A DNA stretch of 64,000 bases from Acidobacteriota bacterium (GCA_013289795.1 JABCZH010000006.1:1-64000); one strand, 5' to 3'. Positions 1 through 8,960 are shown, numbered from the stretch's first letter. A program made the numbers and translations. Notes: generated by a model not told the origin, from the letters alone.

Positions 1-138
1 CCCGAAGCCTCCGCCATGGAATCCACCGCCCCCACCATGGAATCCACCGCCTCCGCCGTGGAAGCCTCCACCACCGCCACCGTGGAATCCACCACCACCG
101 CCGCCATGGAAACCTCCGCCCCCGCCGCCATGGCCACC
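1..138 (-). repeat. In-frame tandem repeat coding GGGGGFHG units
   Basis: The DNA is a run of 18-24 base units of the type CCACCGCC..ATGGAA on the + strand. Each unit encodes five or six glycines followed by Phe-His-Gly on the minus strand. At least six units are visible and the array continues past the window edge. Confidence 0.8.
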
Positions 139-225
139 CGCAGCGAATGACGACACAGGCGTGCAGATCAGGACAAGCGATGCAACCAGAACACAAAGTA
201 CTCTCGACAACTCGGGTTTTTTCAT
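1..225 (-). CDS. Gly/His-rich secreted repeat protein, N-terminal part
   Basis: The gene runs off the left edge; only the first 75 codons are present. ATG at 225 is preceded by a clear AAGGAG at 231-236. Residues about 1-30 form a signal peptide (basic MKKPELSR, then a hydrophobic stretch ending around SSFAA). The rest is a tandem run of glycines punctuated by Phe-His-Gly (GGGGGFHG units). Such Gly/FHG-rich exported proteins are common in acidobacteria and usually annotated hypothetical. I do not know a function; the histidines could bind metal, but that is a guess. The true C-terminus lies outside the window. Confidence 0.75.
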   Translation of the reverse strand, partial: MKKPELSRVLCVLVASLVLICTPVSSFAAGGHGGGGGGFHGGGGGGFHGGGGGGFHGGGGGFHGGGGGFHGGGFG

Positions 226-466
226 AACAACTCCTTCGCGCCGCCCCACTCTACTTTGATGATACTCGGGTTTCGCCGGTAGCCTAGAAATTCAAGCGGT
301 CCGGTTCCTCGGCGGGTCTCGGCTAGGGCATCGCAACTGGAACGGAAGGTTGCTGGTGGAACCATGGCTCGTATGAATGTTTCTCGGATGCAGGCCAAGA
401 GCGGCACACAAGACACATCGCTCCCGTCGTTTGGCCAGAAGCGGAGCAGCGGGGCAAGCCCTCAGA

Positions 467-739
467 TCACTGCATTTGCGAGAGCTGTTGGTAGAGGGCC
501 ACACCGCCGATGATGAGCAGCAGGCCTCCCGAGGCAGCTCCCAGCCACTTCACGATGGGAGTGACCTTGTTCAGCTTCTGCATCACCTCGATGTGGTCCT
601 TTTGCATTTGCGATTCGGATTCGCTCAGGAACAGCTGTTCGTCCTCATGCATGGCCAGGGTGCTGCGATAGATCAGGAGGATGACGAGGACAGCGGTGAG
701 AGCTCCCCATAGAATTAGCGGCCACAGCAACATGCCCAT
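467..739 (-). CDS. Small two-helix membrane protein
   Basis: A 90-residue protein. ATG at 739 is chosen because it follows GAGGTGG at good spacing and opens straight into a transmembrane segment (MLLWPLILWGALTAVLVILL). A longer reading from 889 would add 50 low-complexity residues. A charged middle (EDEQLFLSESESQMQKDH) resembling a short coiled coil is followed by a second helix (WLGAASGGLLLIIGGVAL). The charged loop with helices at both ends suggests an inner-membrane hairpin. I do not recognise the family and see no operon partner. Confidence 0.7.
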   Translation of the reverse strand: MGMLLWPLILWGALTAVLVILLIYRSTLAMHEDEQLFLSESESQMQKDHIEVMQKLNKVTPIVKWLGAASGGLLLIIGGVALYQQLSQMQ

Positions 740-946
740 ATGCCACCTCGATGCGGATCGAGTCCGATCCCGATGTTCTACCGGTGCAAAAGGTTGCCAA
801 CACCGGCGAATCGGGGCAATTATATCCCCGAAAGGGCAATTGGTGCCGCTTTTGTTTTGCGGCCGCGACCGGGAGGGGGTAGGGGGCATCTAAAGGGTTG
901 AGGGCTTTGGGGTTTTTTGGGGCAGAATCCAGCCCTGGGTGTGCTA

Positions 947-952
947 TATAAT
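947..952 (+). promoter_or_regulatory. Candidate -10 element for erpA
   Basis: TATAAT inside GCTATATAAT, 30 bases before the erpA start codon. No convincing -35 hexamer is seen 16-18 bases upstream. The same GCTATAAT core recurs before other genes in this window (10784, 26241, 50052). Confidence 0.5.
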
Positions 953-981
953 TGAGGAAGCACTTTCAAGGAGATACGAGA

Positions 982-1371
982 ATGTCTACGACAATGACCC
1001 CGACTACACCGACTGCGGCGCCCGAAAAGACGACACCCAAGGCAGCGCCCATTACTTTGACTGCCAGTGCGGTCGCCAAGGTCAAAGAGATCATGGCGCA
1101 ACAGACCCCGGTGCCGGCAGGGCTGAGGGTGGGAGTGCAGGGCGGAGGCTGCTCTGGCTTCTCTTATGCGATGTCGTTTGAGAACTCGGCTGGGATGATG
1201 GACAAGACTTTTGATATGGACGGCCTGAAAGTGTACGTGGATGCCACATCGGTCATGTACCTGAATGGCTGCATCGTGGACTACGTGGAAACGCTGGAAG
1301 GCGCCGGGTTCAAGTTCGAGAATCCGAATGTGAAGAGCACCTGCGGCTGCGGGTCTTCGTTTAGCGTATAA
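982..1371 (+). CDS. erpA: Iron-sulfur cluster insertion protein (HesB/IscA/ErpA family)
   Basis: A 129-residue A-type carrier that hands Fe-S clusters to apo-proteins in the cytoplasm. The three family cysteines are visible: C57 in GGGCSGFSY and C121/C123 in the C-terminal CGCGSSF. ATG at 982 follows AAGGAG; an upstream in-frame start at 952 would precede the ribosome site. The first 25 residues are a Thr/Pro/Ala-rich extension before the HesB-like domain. The gene is monocistronic, with a -10 box upstream and a hairpin terminator downstream. The symbol erpA rather than iscA or sufA is a best guess, since there is no isc or suf neighbour. Confidence 0.88.
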   Translation: MSTTMTPTTPTAAPEKTTPKAAPITLTASAVAKVKEIMAQQTPVPAGLRVGVQGGGCSGFSYAMSFENSAGMMDKTFDMDGLKVYVDATSVMYLNGCIVDYVETLEGAGFKFENPNVKSTCGCGSSFSV

Positions 1372-1385
1372 GATTTCGTTTGAGA

Positions 1386-1419
1386 AGCCCCACTGCTGAG
1401 CGGTGGGGCTTTTTGTTTT
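1386..1419 (+). terminator. Rho-independent terminator of erpA
   Basis: An 8-bp stem, AGCCCCAC (1386-1393) with GTGGGGCT (1403-1410), is followed by TTTTTGTTTT. It lies 15 bases past the erpA stop and just before the convergent gene ending at 1438. Confidence 0.9.
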
Positions 1420-1437
1420 GTTGGATGTGAGTCCCGC

Positions 1438-2703
1438 TTATCGGCTGATCTTGAAAATGGCACCATCGTCGTAGGCGCCTCCGTTGCTGGTGGTTCCGTA
1501 GAGGTTTCCAGAAGAATCAAATGTCAAGGGTGCGACGGGGTCCCAGCCGTCGCCCTCTCCGGTGAAATTGTGCAGGACATAAAAATTTCCCGAGGGTGTC
1601 AAAGCGAAGACCGTTCCGCAGCCAAATCCTCCGGCGCACTTGGCTCCGAATTCGCCGCCGTGGGCGGTGGTTCCGTAGAGGTTGCCGGCTGCATCGCGGA
1701 CTAACGCGGTCAAAGGGTCGGCCCCGTTGGTTCCGCCAGTGAAGGTGTGCAACACAGTGAACTTGCCTGACGGGTCCAGCTTGAAGACAGTGCCATACTG
1801 ACCGGTTCCCCCTTGGCTGGTGCCGTAGAGGTTGCCTTTCTCGTCGCGTAGGAGACCTCCGTACGGCCACAGTCCGTCCGCCAGTCCGGTGAAATGGTAG
1901 AGGATGGTTTCTGTGCCGGTTTCGGTGATCTCGTAAATGACGCCACATCCAAATTCTCCGCCGCAGTTGGGATTGGTGCCGCCGCCGGCGAGGGTCATGC
2001 CATAGAAATTGCCGCTGGGATCGCGAACCAACCCGCTCCAGGTGTTGTCGCCATCGTCAGAGAATGGTTGGAAGAAGTGGATTATGGATTCTGCACCGCT
2101 CTTGTCAATGGCGAAGACGACGCCCGCTTCCACAATGCCACCGTTGTGGGTGGTGCTGTAAACTCTTCCGTCCGTGCCCAGGGTCAAGCCGGCGGTGGCA
2201 ACGGATCCGTCGCGCGTCCCTCCGGCGAAGTTGTAGACGACGTGCTCCTTGCCCGCAACGCTCAGCATCCAGACAGTTCCGCATCCGTAACCATAGCAAG
2301 CATTGCCTGAAGTTCCGCCACCCCAACTGGTGCCGTAAAGATTGCCTGCCGAGTCGCGCAATAGGGTTCCGTAGGGACCTGCCGCATCGTAAGTGACGCT
2401 GCCGAAGCGATGGAGGGTGGTTAGGTTTCCCTGGGGGTCAAGCTTGAATACAGTTCCGCAGCCGTCGGACTCGCATCCTCCAGTGACCTGGCCGCCGCCG
2501 TCGATGGTGGTGCCATAGAAGTTCCCGGCAGGATCCAGGATCAAAGCACCATAGCCAGGGTTGCCTCCGTCGAGGGCACCCTGAAAGGAGTGCACGGTGG
2601 TAAACGTCACGTTGGCGAAAGGGTTGTCAGTTTGACTGACCGCGGGGTTGGAGGATGCGGCTAAGGCTGCGCTCAGAAACAGGGCGTGCAGACAGCGGTT
2701 CAT
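1438..2703 (-). CDS. Secreted GloVer-type tandem-repeat protein
   Basis: A 421-residue protein. ATG at 2703 follows AGGAG and starts a signal peptide (MNRCLHALFLSAALAASSNPAVSQ). The mature part is about eight repeats of roughly 45 residues with the cores NLYGTT..GG and GTVFKLD, matching the Gloeobacter/Verrucomicrobium (TIGR03803) repeat that is expected to fold as a beta-propeller. It is predicted to be exported; substrate or partner is unknown. An autotransporter-like anchor is not visible. Convergent with erpA. Confidence 0.8.
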   Translation of the reverse strand: MNRCLHALFLSAALAASSNPAVSQTDNPFANVTFTTVHSFQGALDGGNPGYGALILDPAGNFYGTTIDGGGQVTGGCESDGCGTVFKLDPQGNLTTLHRFGSVTYDAAGPYGTLLRDSAGNLYGTSWGGGTSGNACYGYGCGTVWMLSVAGKEHVVYNFAGGTRDGSVATAGLTLGTDGRVYSTTHNGGIVEAGVVFAIDKSGAESIIHFFQPFSDDGDNTWSGLVRDPSGNFYGMTLAGGGTNPNCGGEFGCGVIYEITETGTETILYHFTGLADGLWPYGGLLRDEKGNLYGTSQGGTGQYGTVFKLDPSGKFTVLHTFTGGTNGADPLTALVRDAAGNLYGTTAHGGEFGAKCAGGFGCGTVFALTPSGNFYVLHNFTGEGDGWDPVAPLTFDSSGNLYGTTSNGGAYDDGAIFKISR

Positions 2704-2801
2704 GGTCGATCTCCTGACGAATATCAAACTCGAATCTGGGCGCGGGAATTGTAAGCAAACGTGGCGGCATGGAACAAGGGGCCAAAAGTCTCCGACGATG
2801 G

Positions 2802-3557
2802 TTAATCCTGTCCACTGCGGCCTGGCTTCTCTGTCTTGCGTTGCTTCCAAACGATTTGCCGCAGGATGCCGTGCCACACGATGGCGTCGCGAGCGGGGAG
2901 CTTGAGACGGCGGACCAGGCGGCGCATTCTTTCTTCTACGTCGGCGATGGGGCGGCGGGCGAGGTAATCGCTGCCACGCATGGCTTCGAGGAGCTTGAGC
3001 GTGATGCGTTCGAGTTCTTCGGCGGAGGCTTGGGCGGATCTTTCCTGAGTCTTTGCCGCTTTGGCGTCACGGACTAATTCGTACAGGCACACGGCGACCG
3101 CCTGCCCGAGGTTCATGGAAATATTCCTTTCGCCCGTGGGAATGCGCATGAGGAAGTGGGCGTGACTCATCTGATTCGCAGTCAACCCGATTTTCTCCGA
3201 GCCAAAGAGGAGTGCAGCCCGGCCGGAGCGTAGATGCTTACGAATGCGAGGAGCACCTTGCTCCAGGCGCTCGAGTGGATGCTCGACCTTACGATGTCCC
3301 ACAGCGCTGGTGGCGACTACGAGAGTGCAATCGGCGACGGCATCGGCGACGTTCTTATATTGTTCGGCGGTGGCGAGAATGTCAGCTGCGCCGACTGCAG
3401 AAACCGCATCGCGAAAGGCCGGGCCGTAGGGATTGACTACGCGCAGGTGAGTGAAGCCGAAGTTGCTCATGGCGCGGGCAGCTGCGCCGATGTTGAGGGG
3501 ATTGCGGGTGGAGACCAGGACTACGCGGAGGCGGTCGAGTTCGGCGGGGAGTGGCAA
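2802..3557 (-). CDS. trmJ: tRNA 2'-O-methyltransferase, SpoU/TrmJ type
   Basis: A 251-residue SPOUT-fold enzyme. The family motifs are in order: NPLNIGAAARAM near residue 20, LLFGSEKIGL near 117, and the SAM-knot motif NISMNLGQAVAV near 145. TrmJ methylates position 32 of tRNA with S-adenosylmethionine. The reading opens with TTG at 3557; no better start exists before the first motif. The C-terminal helical segment after residue 170 is Lys/Arg-rich, as in TrmJ. Downstream of rmuC on the same strand, separated by a repeat-bearing gap. TrmJ is preferred over TrmL because of this C-terminal extension. Confidence 0.82.
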   Translation of the reverse strand: MPLPAELDRLRVVLVSTRNPLNIGAAARAMSNFGFTHLRVVNPYGPAFRDAVSAVGAADILATAEQYKNVADAVADCTLVVATSAVGHRKVEHPLERLEQGAPRIRKHLRSGRAALLFGSEKIGLTANQMSHAHFLMRIPTGERNISMNLGQAVAVCLYELVRDAKAAKTQERSAQASAEELERITLKLLEAMRGSDYLARRPIADVEERMRRLVRRLKLPARDAIVWHGILRQIVWKQRKTEKPGRSGQD

Positions 3558-3635
3558 GGGAATATTTTAAGCTAGCAGTCCGGTTTGGGTGAGGTTCGCG
3601 ATCCATCCGCGGGCTTTTTGGCCAAACAACCTTTA

Positions 3636-3677
3636 ACCGCAAAGGCCGCAAAGTGGTTTCGCAACGATCGCAAAGAC
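3636..3677. repeat. Dispersed CGCAAAG decamer repeat (family A)
   Basis: Four degenerate copies of a CGCAAAG-like word spaced about 9-15 bases apart, in the gap between rmuC and trmJ. It belongs to a family seen at eight further gaps in the first 24 kb. Confidence 0.65.
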
Positions 3678-3795
3678 ACCCAAGTCTGAGTCAAAATCCC
3701 TTGGCGCACGCTGCATCGATTTCCCATTTCTCGCGCAAAGAACGCGCGAGAAATGAGGCACCCATCGTTTGTTGTGGGGCAAAGAAAACCTATCC

Positions 3796-5142
3796 TTATG
3801 CGCTGGCTTTGTCGATGAGGGGCAACGGTTCTTCGTCGGTCTTCGTTGCGGCTGCTGTGTCTAGTTCCAGTTGCTCCTGGCCACTTAGAACAGTCACGCG
3901 GCCGCGATAGGTCTTCAAGTGACGTTGCGCGGTCTCGAAAGCTTCCTGCGCTTTGTTCAGGCTCTTGCCTACGTTGTCGAACTGGCTTTGAAAGAAGTCG
4001 AACGACTTCTGGGCCTTTGCCAGTTCCACGCGGCTCTTTTCGAAACGGCCTGCCATCTCATACCACTTGTGCACCAGCGCGATGGTTTTGAGCGTCATCA
4101 GCAGGGTGTTGGGAGAAACCGGAAATACATGCTGATCGTTCAGCCAGTCGGCGAGATCGCGGTTGCGGATAGCTTCCATGTAGAGCGTTTCGCTCGGGAG
4201 ATACAACAGAGCAATGTCGGTGGTGCCGTTTTCAGGTTGAATGTAGGCCTTGACGCGTTTGGCCTCGGCCTTCATCACGCGCACAAATTCGTGGCGAGCT
4301 TCTTCGATCTCGGATTCGACTGTACTTTCAAACAGCGCCAGCACCTGTTCTCGGGGAAACTTGGCATCAATCGGTAGACGGCGGTCGGGGAAGTTGATGA
4401 CGGCGTCGGGACGTCCGCCGCCCTCGGGCAGGGATTTCTGGATCTCGAACATGTGGTCGGGAAGGAAATCGGCGAGCAGGCGCTCGAGGCTGGCTTCGCC
4501 GAACGTACCGCGAAGGTGCGGCAGTTTCAGGAGATTGTTCAGGTCATTGATAGAGTGGCCGAGGGCTCCGACTTCGCGAAGCTGTTCTTCGGCGGCCTTC
4601 AAGTGTTGCTGCACTTTTTCGAAGTGGGCAAAGCCTTCTTTAATGTTCTGATCGAGCTTCTGCTGCACCTGATCGGTGATCGCCATAAGTTTGGCATCGA
4701 CGCGGTCACGAATCGAGTCCAGACTCTGCGCGGTTTTTTGATTGAGATTGTCGAACTCGGTCTTGAGCTGGGAAGTGGTGAGCGCGAGCGACGAAGTCAG
4801 TTCGGTGCGGGCCTCGGTGAGCCGCTCGGCCTGTTCGCGTCTTCCCGCCAGCATCTGTTCTTCGACGGCATTGCGCATCAAGGTGAAGCCTTCGCCGAGT
4901 CGATCGGCTACTTGTTGACGCAGGTCGCCTTTGGTTTGCTCCAGCCGACCCGCCATGTCTCCAGTTGCGGTGGAAAATTGTCCAGAGAGGGCTTCGGTCT
5001 GCGATGTAAGACGTGTTAATGCTTCGAGTTGCGACGAACCCCCAAACCTGCGCTGGAAGAGTAGGGCGAGCAGGAGGAGGATCGCCAAGTCGAGGACGAT
5101 CAGAAGAACGATGGGTAAAGAGAAGGCCAAATCTTTCGTCAC
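3796..5142 (-). CDS. rmuC: DNA recombination protein RmuC
   Basis: A 448-residue RmuC homologue, a predicted membrane-anchored nuclease-fold protein that limits recombination at inverted repeats. Residues about 9-30 form a single N-terminal transmembrane anchor. Residues 40-190 are a long Gln/Glu/Leu-rich coiled coil, and the conserved RmuC domain follows, with GTFGE, RPDAVINFPDRRLPIDAKFP and a run near residues 300-340. Start is GTG at 5142, before the anchor. The length is typical. It lies between repeat-bearing gaps; no obvious operon partner. Confidence 0.9.
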   Translation of the reverse strand: MTKDLAFSLPIVLLIVLDLAILLLLALLFQRRFGGSSQLEALTRLTSQTEALSGQFSTATGDMAGRLEQTKGDLRQQVADRLGEGFTLMRNAVEEQMLAGRREQAERLTEARTELTSSLALTTSQLKTEFDNLNQKTAQSLDSIRDRVDAKLMAITDQVQQKLDQNIKEGFAHFEKVQQHLKAAEEQLREVGALGHSINDLNNLLKLPHLRGTFGEASLERLLADFLPDHMFEIQKSLPEGGGRPDAVINFPDRRLPIDAKFPREQVLALFESTVESEIEEARHEFVRVMKAEAKRVKAYIQPENGTTDIALLYLPSETLYMEAIRNRDLADWLNDQHVFPVSPNTLLMTLKTIALVHKWYEMAGRFEKSRVELAKAQKSFDFFQSQFDNVGKSLNKAQEAFETAQRHLKTYRGRVTVLSGQEQLELDTAAATKTDEEPLPLIDKASA

Positions 5143-5220
5143 TCCAGTGGAACGTGTCTAGGTGGATTTTAGTGGGTATCGGGGAAGAAACAAAGCGGCA
5201 AGTTGGATGCGGAGAAAAAC

Positions 5221-5257
5221 CTGGCCACGGATTTTCACGGATGAACACGGATCTCAG
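5221..5257. repeat. CACGGAT tandem repeat overlapping a stop codon (family A variant)
   Basis: CACGGATTTT, CACGGATGAA and CACGGATCTC follow each other at a 10-base period. The last copy carries the TGA stop (complement at 5254-5256) of the upstream PHP-domain gene. Confidence 0.65.
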
Positions 5258-6117
5258 ACGAACAAGACCAGAACGAAGAGTCCTGCGATCCCGCTGACCC
5301 TGCTCAGGGTCACGAGAATACTCGCGGGTGGTTCGTCTGATCGGAGCGCCTCGAATCGCGAGTCTTGTCCAGCCAGACGAATCAAATCGGGATCGCCGTA
5401 GCTTCGGCCGTCGCGATCGTAGACTACGGTGTGTCCGGCGCGCAGGGCGTCAACGATTGCCGAGGGCGAATTATCGCGAGCGAAGACATAGGTGCGGCAC
5501 ATGCCCAGAGGACCGAGTCCGTGATAGTCGGAGTCGCCGATGGCAGTCAGCCGCGCGCGGGCATAGAACTGCTGGAACTGGACGTAAGCCGCAGGGCGAA
5601 CGTAGGCGAGGGGATGCAAGACCTCGGCGCTGTCAAGTTTGCTCATGGCGTTGGCGTCGAACGCGGCCCAGTATTCGAACAAAGGATGAGGTGCGATGGC
5701 GACGCCTCCCTGGCGGTGAACTTCGTCGATGGCTGCGGCGGCTGGTTGCTTCCAGTCGACGGTGTGATCGATGCCGATAGCGAGCAGATGATAAGTCGGG
5801 GCTACGATTTCCTCGCCCACCAGGACCGTTGGACCTCCGATCTGGTGCGAGAACCAACTGCCTACTTTCGCCACCCAAACGTGGTTGTGGCCAGTGATGG
5901 CAATCGCGTCCAGGCAGTGCCGCTGCGCTTCGAGCACGGTGTCCCAGGGGGCGAGTGTCGCCCAGCTCAGGGGGAAACTGTGAACGTGAAAATCGGCTGA
6001 CAAAACGCGGTAGCCCCCCAACACTAGGGTCGGATTCCTGCGGACGCTGTCAGAGAAGGTTCCGGCGATCAACGACACTGCGATCAGACCGGCTGCAAGC
6101 CAACGGGTTGAGTTCAT
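5254..6117 (-). CDS. PHP-domain metallohydrolase, membrane-anchored
   Basis: A 287-residue protein. ATG at 6117 overlaps the stop of the upstream membrane-protein gene by four bases (ATGA), so translation is probably coupled. A signal anchor (residues 5-22) precedes a polymerase-and-histidinol-phosphatase (PHP) domain with metal ligands DFHVHSF (H44, H46), TGHNH, APHPLFE and GDSDYH. This resembles the CehA/McbA-type phosphoesterases. A second hydrophobic helix ends the protein (IAGLFVLVLFV), and its stop codon sits inside a dispersed repeat. The active site would face outside the cytoplasm. Substrate unknown. Confidence 0.8.
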   Translation of the reverse strand: MNSTRWLAAGLIAVSLIAGTFSDSVRRNPTLVLGGYRVLSADFHVHSFPLSWATLAPWDTVLEAQRHCLDAIAITGHNHVWVAKVGSWFSHQIGGPTVLVGEEIVAPTYHLLAIGIDHTVDWKQPAAAAIDEVHRQGGVAIAPHPLFEYWAAFDANAMSKLDSAEVLHPLAYVRPAAYVQFQQFYARARLTAIGDSDYHGLGPLGMCRTYVFARDNSPSAIVDALRAGHTVVYDRDGRSYGDPDLIRLAGQDSRFEALRSDEPPASILVTLSRVSGIAGLFVLVLFV

Positions 6118-6737
6118 ACGCCGAAGCTCCTGACGATCTCCGACCGGAGTGGGCCGCCACCGAAGATGATCACGGCCAGAGTCCAGGAAATCGCGCGCTG
6201 CATGAGAAGGCAACGAGCGGCTCTCTGGGGAGTCGTCTGAAAGACGTAGCGAAAAAAGCAGAAGTCGATATAGCCCGACCAGAGCGCGAGCGCACCGACG
6301 ACATACAAATCCCAACGCGGACCGGACCAGCGGAAGGCGTTGACCGGGGAGGCAAAACTCCAGATGGCGGCGAAGCTGAGCAGCCACAGCAGCCACGGGC
6401 CGAAGCCGGTAAAGAACAGGTCAACAGAGCGGGAAAACGATTGCGAAGTTGCTGTTGTCAAGGCCCTCGGGCGCACGGCCATCAAGGCCACGACTTCGAT
6501 GACCGATACCAGGGCCGCATAAATGGTCGCGGGAACCACCACCCGTAAAGTCAGACGGCCGGAGGCGGCGAATGAAACGGTACAGCCGAGGACGAAGGCG
6601 AACAGCAATGGCCGCCGCACCGCCAGCCATTTGCCGCGGACTGCCGGCAGCCGGGTCAGTTCCTGATAAGAGGCCGCGGGGCGCAGCATAACCCGCAGAC
6701 CGTGCAGCGACCGAGGCGTCAAGGTGGCGGAGGTCAT
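6114..6737 (-). CDS. Multi-pass membrane protein
   Basis: A 207-residue protein with about five hydrophobic segments (for example RPLLFAFVLGCTVSFAASG, VVVPATIYAALVSVIEVVAL and GPWLLWLLSFAAIWSFASP). It shares four-base overlaps with both neighbours: the oxidoreductase upstream and the PHP hydrolase downstream. The three are almost certainly one operon. The pattern recalls Yip1/DUF1282-type membrane proteins, but I cannot assign a family from motifs. Function unknown; the context suggests a shared envelope role with the PHP protein. Confidence 0.75.
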   Translation of the reverse strand: MTSATLTPRSLHGLRVMLRPAASYQELTRLPAVRGKWLAVRRPLLFAFVLGCTVSFAASGRLTLRVVVPATIYAALVSVIEVVALMAVRPRALTTATSQSFSRSVDLFFTGFGPWLLWLLSFAAIWSFASPVNAFRWSGPRWDLYVVGALALWSGYIDFCFFRYVFQTTPQRAARCLLMQRAISWTLAVIIFGGGPLRSEIVRSFGV

Positions 6738-7741
6738 GAGTTCATGGCGGAAACGCTTTCTGCCTTCCCGCTCTTAAGGCTGCGATATGCGGCATCCAGA
6801 ATCTGCTGATTGCGCCAGCCTTCTTCGCCGGGTACGGGAAATTTGGCCTTGCCTTCAACTGCGGCGGCGAAGGCCTCCACCTGTCGAGTGTAGGCAGCCT
6901 GGTTGGTCACGGTCTCACTTTCGGCGATTACACTGCCGCGCCGCAGTTCCAACTGAATCGGACGTTCCACGTTGAAGGCATTGTCGGCGCGGAGGACTCC
7001 GGTCTCGCCGACGAGTTCGAAGGGGGTACGGTACTCGGCTCGAAACGAGACGGCAACGGACGCCAGGGTACCGCGGCAAAAATCGAGAATCATGGCGGCT
7101 GCGGCTTCGACTTCACCGGACTGTGGGTCGGCGAATCCGCGGGCACTGACGCGGACTACTTCATCCTGCAGAACGAAGCGCAGGGCGTCGATGCAATGCA
7201 CGCCCACGTCGGCAATAGGACCACCGCCGGAAATAGCGAGGTCGCTGATCCAGCTGCGGGGATGGCCACTTCCGCGGGGAAAGGAGAACTCGGAGCGAGC
7301 AAAAACCAGTTTGCCGATTTGCCCCGCCGCCAGCCGGTCTCGAAGGCGTGCCGTACTTTCTTCGAAGCGGAAAACCTGGGCGACACCGAGCAGTATATTG
7401 GCCTTGGCGGCGGCTTCGACCATCTGGCGGCATTGGCCGGCATTGACCGCCATGGGTTTTTCGCAGAGCACTGGCTTGCCATGCCGGATGGCCAAAAGCA
7501 CATCCTGGAAATGACAGGCGTTTGGAGTGGCGACGAATACTGCGTCGACCTCGGGGGAGCGACACAGAGCTTCGGCGGAGTCAAACGCGAGGGGAATGTT
7601 GTACTGTCGGGCCGATTCTTGAGCCTTGGCGAGGGTGCGCCGCGAGAGGGCAGTGACACGGCAGTTGGCGGCGGACCGGAAGCCGGGCATCAGGCGCTTG
7701 ACCGCATGCAATCCGAAGCCGACGATTCCGAAGTTAACCAT
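6734..7741 (-). CDS. Gfo/Idh/MocA-family NAD(P)-dependent oxidoreductase
   Basis: A 335-residue enzyme. It opens with the Rossmann motif VNFGIVGFGLHAVKR. The EKPMAVNAGQC motif near residue 95 carries the catalytic-site lysine of the family, followed by a GGGPIADVGVHCID segment near 175 with the conserved Asp-x-x-x-His. ATG at 7741 places the Rossmann strand at the very N-terminus; a TTG at 7807 would add 22 residues unlike the family. First gene of the overlapping trio with the membrane protein and PHP hydrolase. Substrate, usually a sugar or inositol derivative, is not predictable here. Confidence 0.85.
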   Translation of the reverse strand: MVNFGIVGFGLHAVKRLMPGFRSAANCRVTALSRRTLAKAQESARQYNIPLAFDSAEALCRSPEVDAVFVATPNACHFQDVLLAIRHGKPVLCEKPMAVNAGQCRQMVEAAAKANILLGVAQVFRFEESTARLRDRLAAGQIGKLVFARSEFSFPRGSGHPRSWISDLAISGGGPIADVGVHCIDALRFVLQDEVVRVSARGFADPQSGEVEAAAAMILDFCRGTLASVAVSFRAEYRTPFELVGETGVLRADNAFNVERPIQLELRRGSVIAESETVTNQAAYTRQVEAFAAAVEGKAKFPVPGEEGWRNQQILDAAYRSLKSGKAESVSAMNS

Positions 7742-7813
7742 GAGGTTGGCGACCGGGACTTTCCAATGTAACCGCAGGCCGGAAAGCGGCAGCGATTCCT
7801 CCGCCAACAGGCG

Positions 7814-8911
7814 CTACTTGCCGACCGCGAACCCGACCGGAACTGTGATTAACGAGTTCGACTCGGGGCCGAGGGTGAGCACGCCGGTAGCGGAAGCGAG
7901 GGAGAATTCGTTGATGAAAACCGACCTCTGGGTCAGTACATAAACAAAATTGCCGTTGGGGTCGCTCAGCAGAAAAACCGGCGAATTGATGCTGAAAGGT
8001 GACCCCGTAATCACGGTCGGAAGCCCGGTGGTTGAATCGACGGAATACGCTGTGATGTCATTGGTACCCTGGTCGGCGATGTAAACGTACTGGCCGGAAG
8101 TGGAAACCGCGATGGAAACTTGGCTGGTGCCGGTCACCAACGGCGATCCGGAGACTTCGGCCAGCGCGCCGCTGCTGGAGTTGATGGAAAGAATTGATAG
8201 CGTGTCGGCCAGCGCGTTGGCGACGTAGAGGAATTTTTCGCCGGGATCGACGGCGATAGCGAAAGGTCCCGCGCCGACGGGAGTGGCAGCGCCCGCTTGC
8301 TGCAAGACTCCGGTTCCGGAGACGGTGTAAGCGAAGACCAGGGCCAGGTTGCTGTTCACTACGTAGAGAAACTTTCCCGAAGGCGTGAGCACAAAGGCAA
8401 CCGGGTTCGGAGCGGTCGGAAACGGCGATCCGGCGACTTGGGTGAGCGCGCCACTGCCGGAACTGACAGAATAGACCGAGATGCTGCCTGAGAGCTGATT
8501 GAGCACGAACAGCATGTTTCCGCTGCCGGTCATGGTCATGGCGATCGGGGTCACGGCGGTGGGCGTCCGGGGCAGAACTTCAGTTAGGGAACCCACAGTC
8601 TGATCGATATTAAATCGGGAAACCGTATCCTCGGTGCGATTAACCACATAAAGGAACTGATTGGAGGGATGAACCAGCATGGCCCCGGGAGAGTTTCCCG
8701 CCGGGAACGGAGATCCCACGACGCTGGCGAAGTTGCCGGAACCGTCGATTCGAAATCCCGCGATCAAGTTGCCCGAGGGAACGCTGGCATAGGCCAGATG
8801 GCTGGTGCCCGAGGGCGTACTGGGAGTGGAGGTGGAACTGGAGCCGCCGCAGCCGGCCAACCCGGCCAGCAGCAGGACCAGCAACCACAGCGAAGCTGCT
8901 CTACGCTGCAT
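7814..8911 (-). CDS. Lipoprotein beta-propeller (lactonase/YVTN family)
   Basis: A 365-residue protein. ATG at 8911 starts a lipoprotein signal peptide with lipobox LAGC (residues about 17-20) followed by GGSSSTSTPSTPSG, a flexible tether. The body has repeated FLYVVN, KFLYVAN and QYVYIAD blades typical of the 6-phosphogluconolactonase-fold and YVTN seven-bladed propellers. These surface proteins are abundant in acidobacteria and their enzymatic role is unproven. It lies 49 bases downstream of an outer-membrane barrel gene on the same strand and may be co-transcribed with it. Confidence 0.82.
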   Translation of the reverse strand: MQRRAASLWLLVLLLAGLAGCGGSSSTSTPSTPSGTSHLAYASVPSGNLIAGFRIDGSGNFASVVGSPFPAGNSPGAMLVHPSNQFLYVVNRTEDTVSRFNIDQTVGSLTEVLPRTPTAVTPIAMTMTGSGNMLFVLNQLSGSISVYSVSSGSGALTQVAGSPFPTAPNPVAFVLTPSGKFLYVVNSNLALVFAYTVSGTGVLQQAGAATPVGAGPFAIAVDPGEKFLYVANALADTLSILSINSSSGALAEVSGSPLVTGTSQVSIAVSTSGQYVYIADQGTNDITAYSVDSTTGLPTVITGSPFSINSPVFLLSDPNGNFVYVLTQRSVFINEFSLASATGVLTLGPESNSLITVPVGFAVGK

Positions 8912-8960
8912 CAATGAGGGCCTTCGAGAAAATGAATGTAGCAACCGGTTCGGTCTCCGT

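Noticed and set aside
7742-7807. N-terminal extension of the Gfo/Idh oxidoreductase from TTG 7807
   Set aside because: The Rossmann strand should begin near residue 3, which fits ATG 7741; the extra 22 residues are unlike the family.
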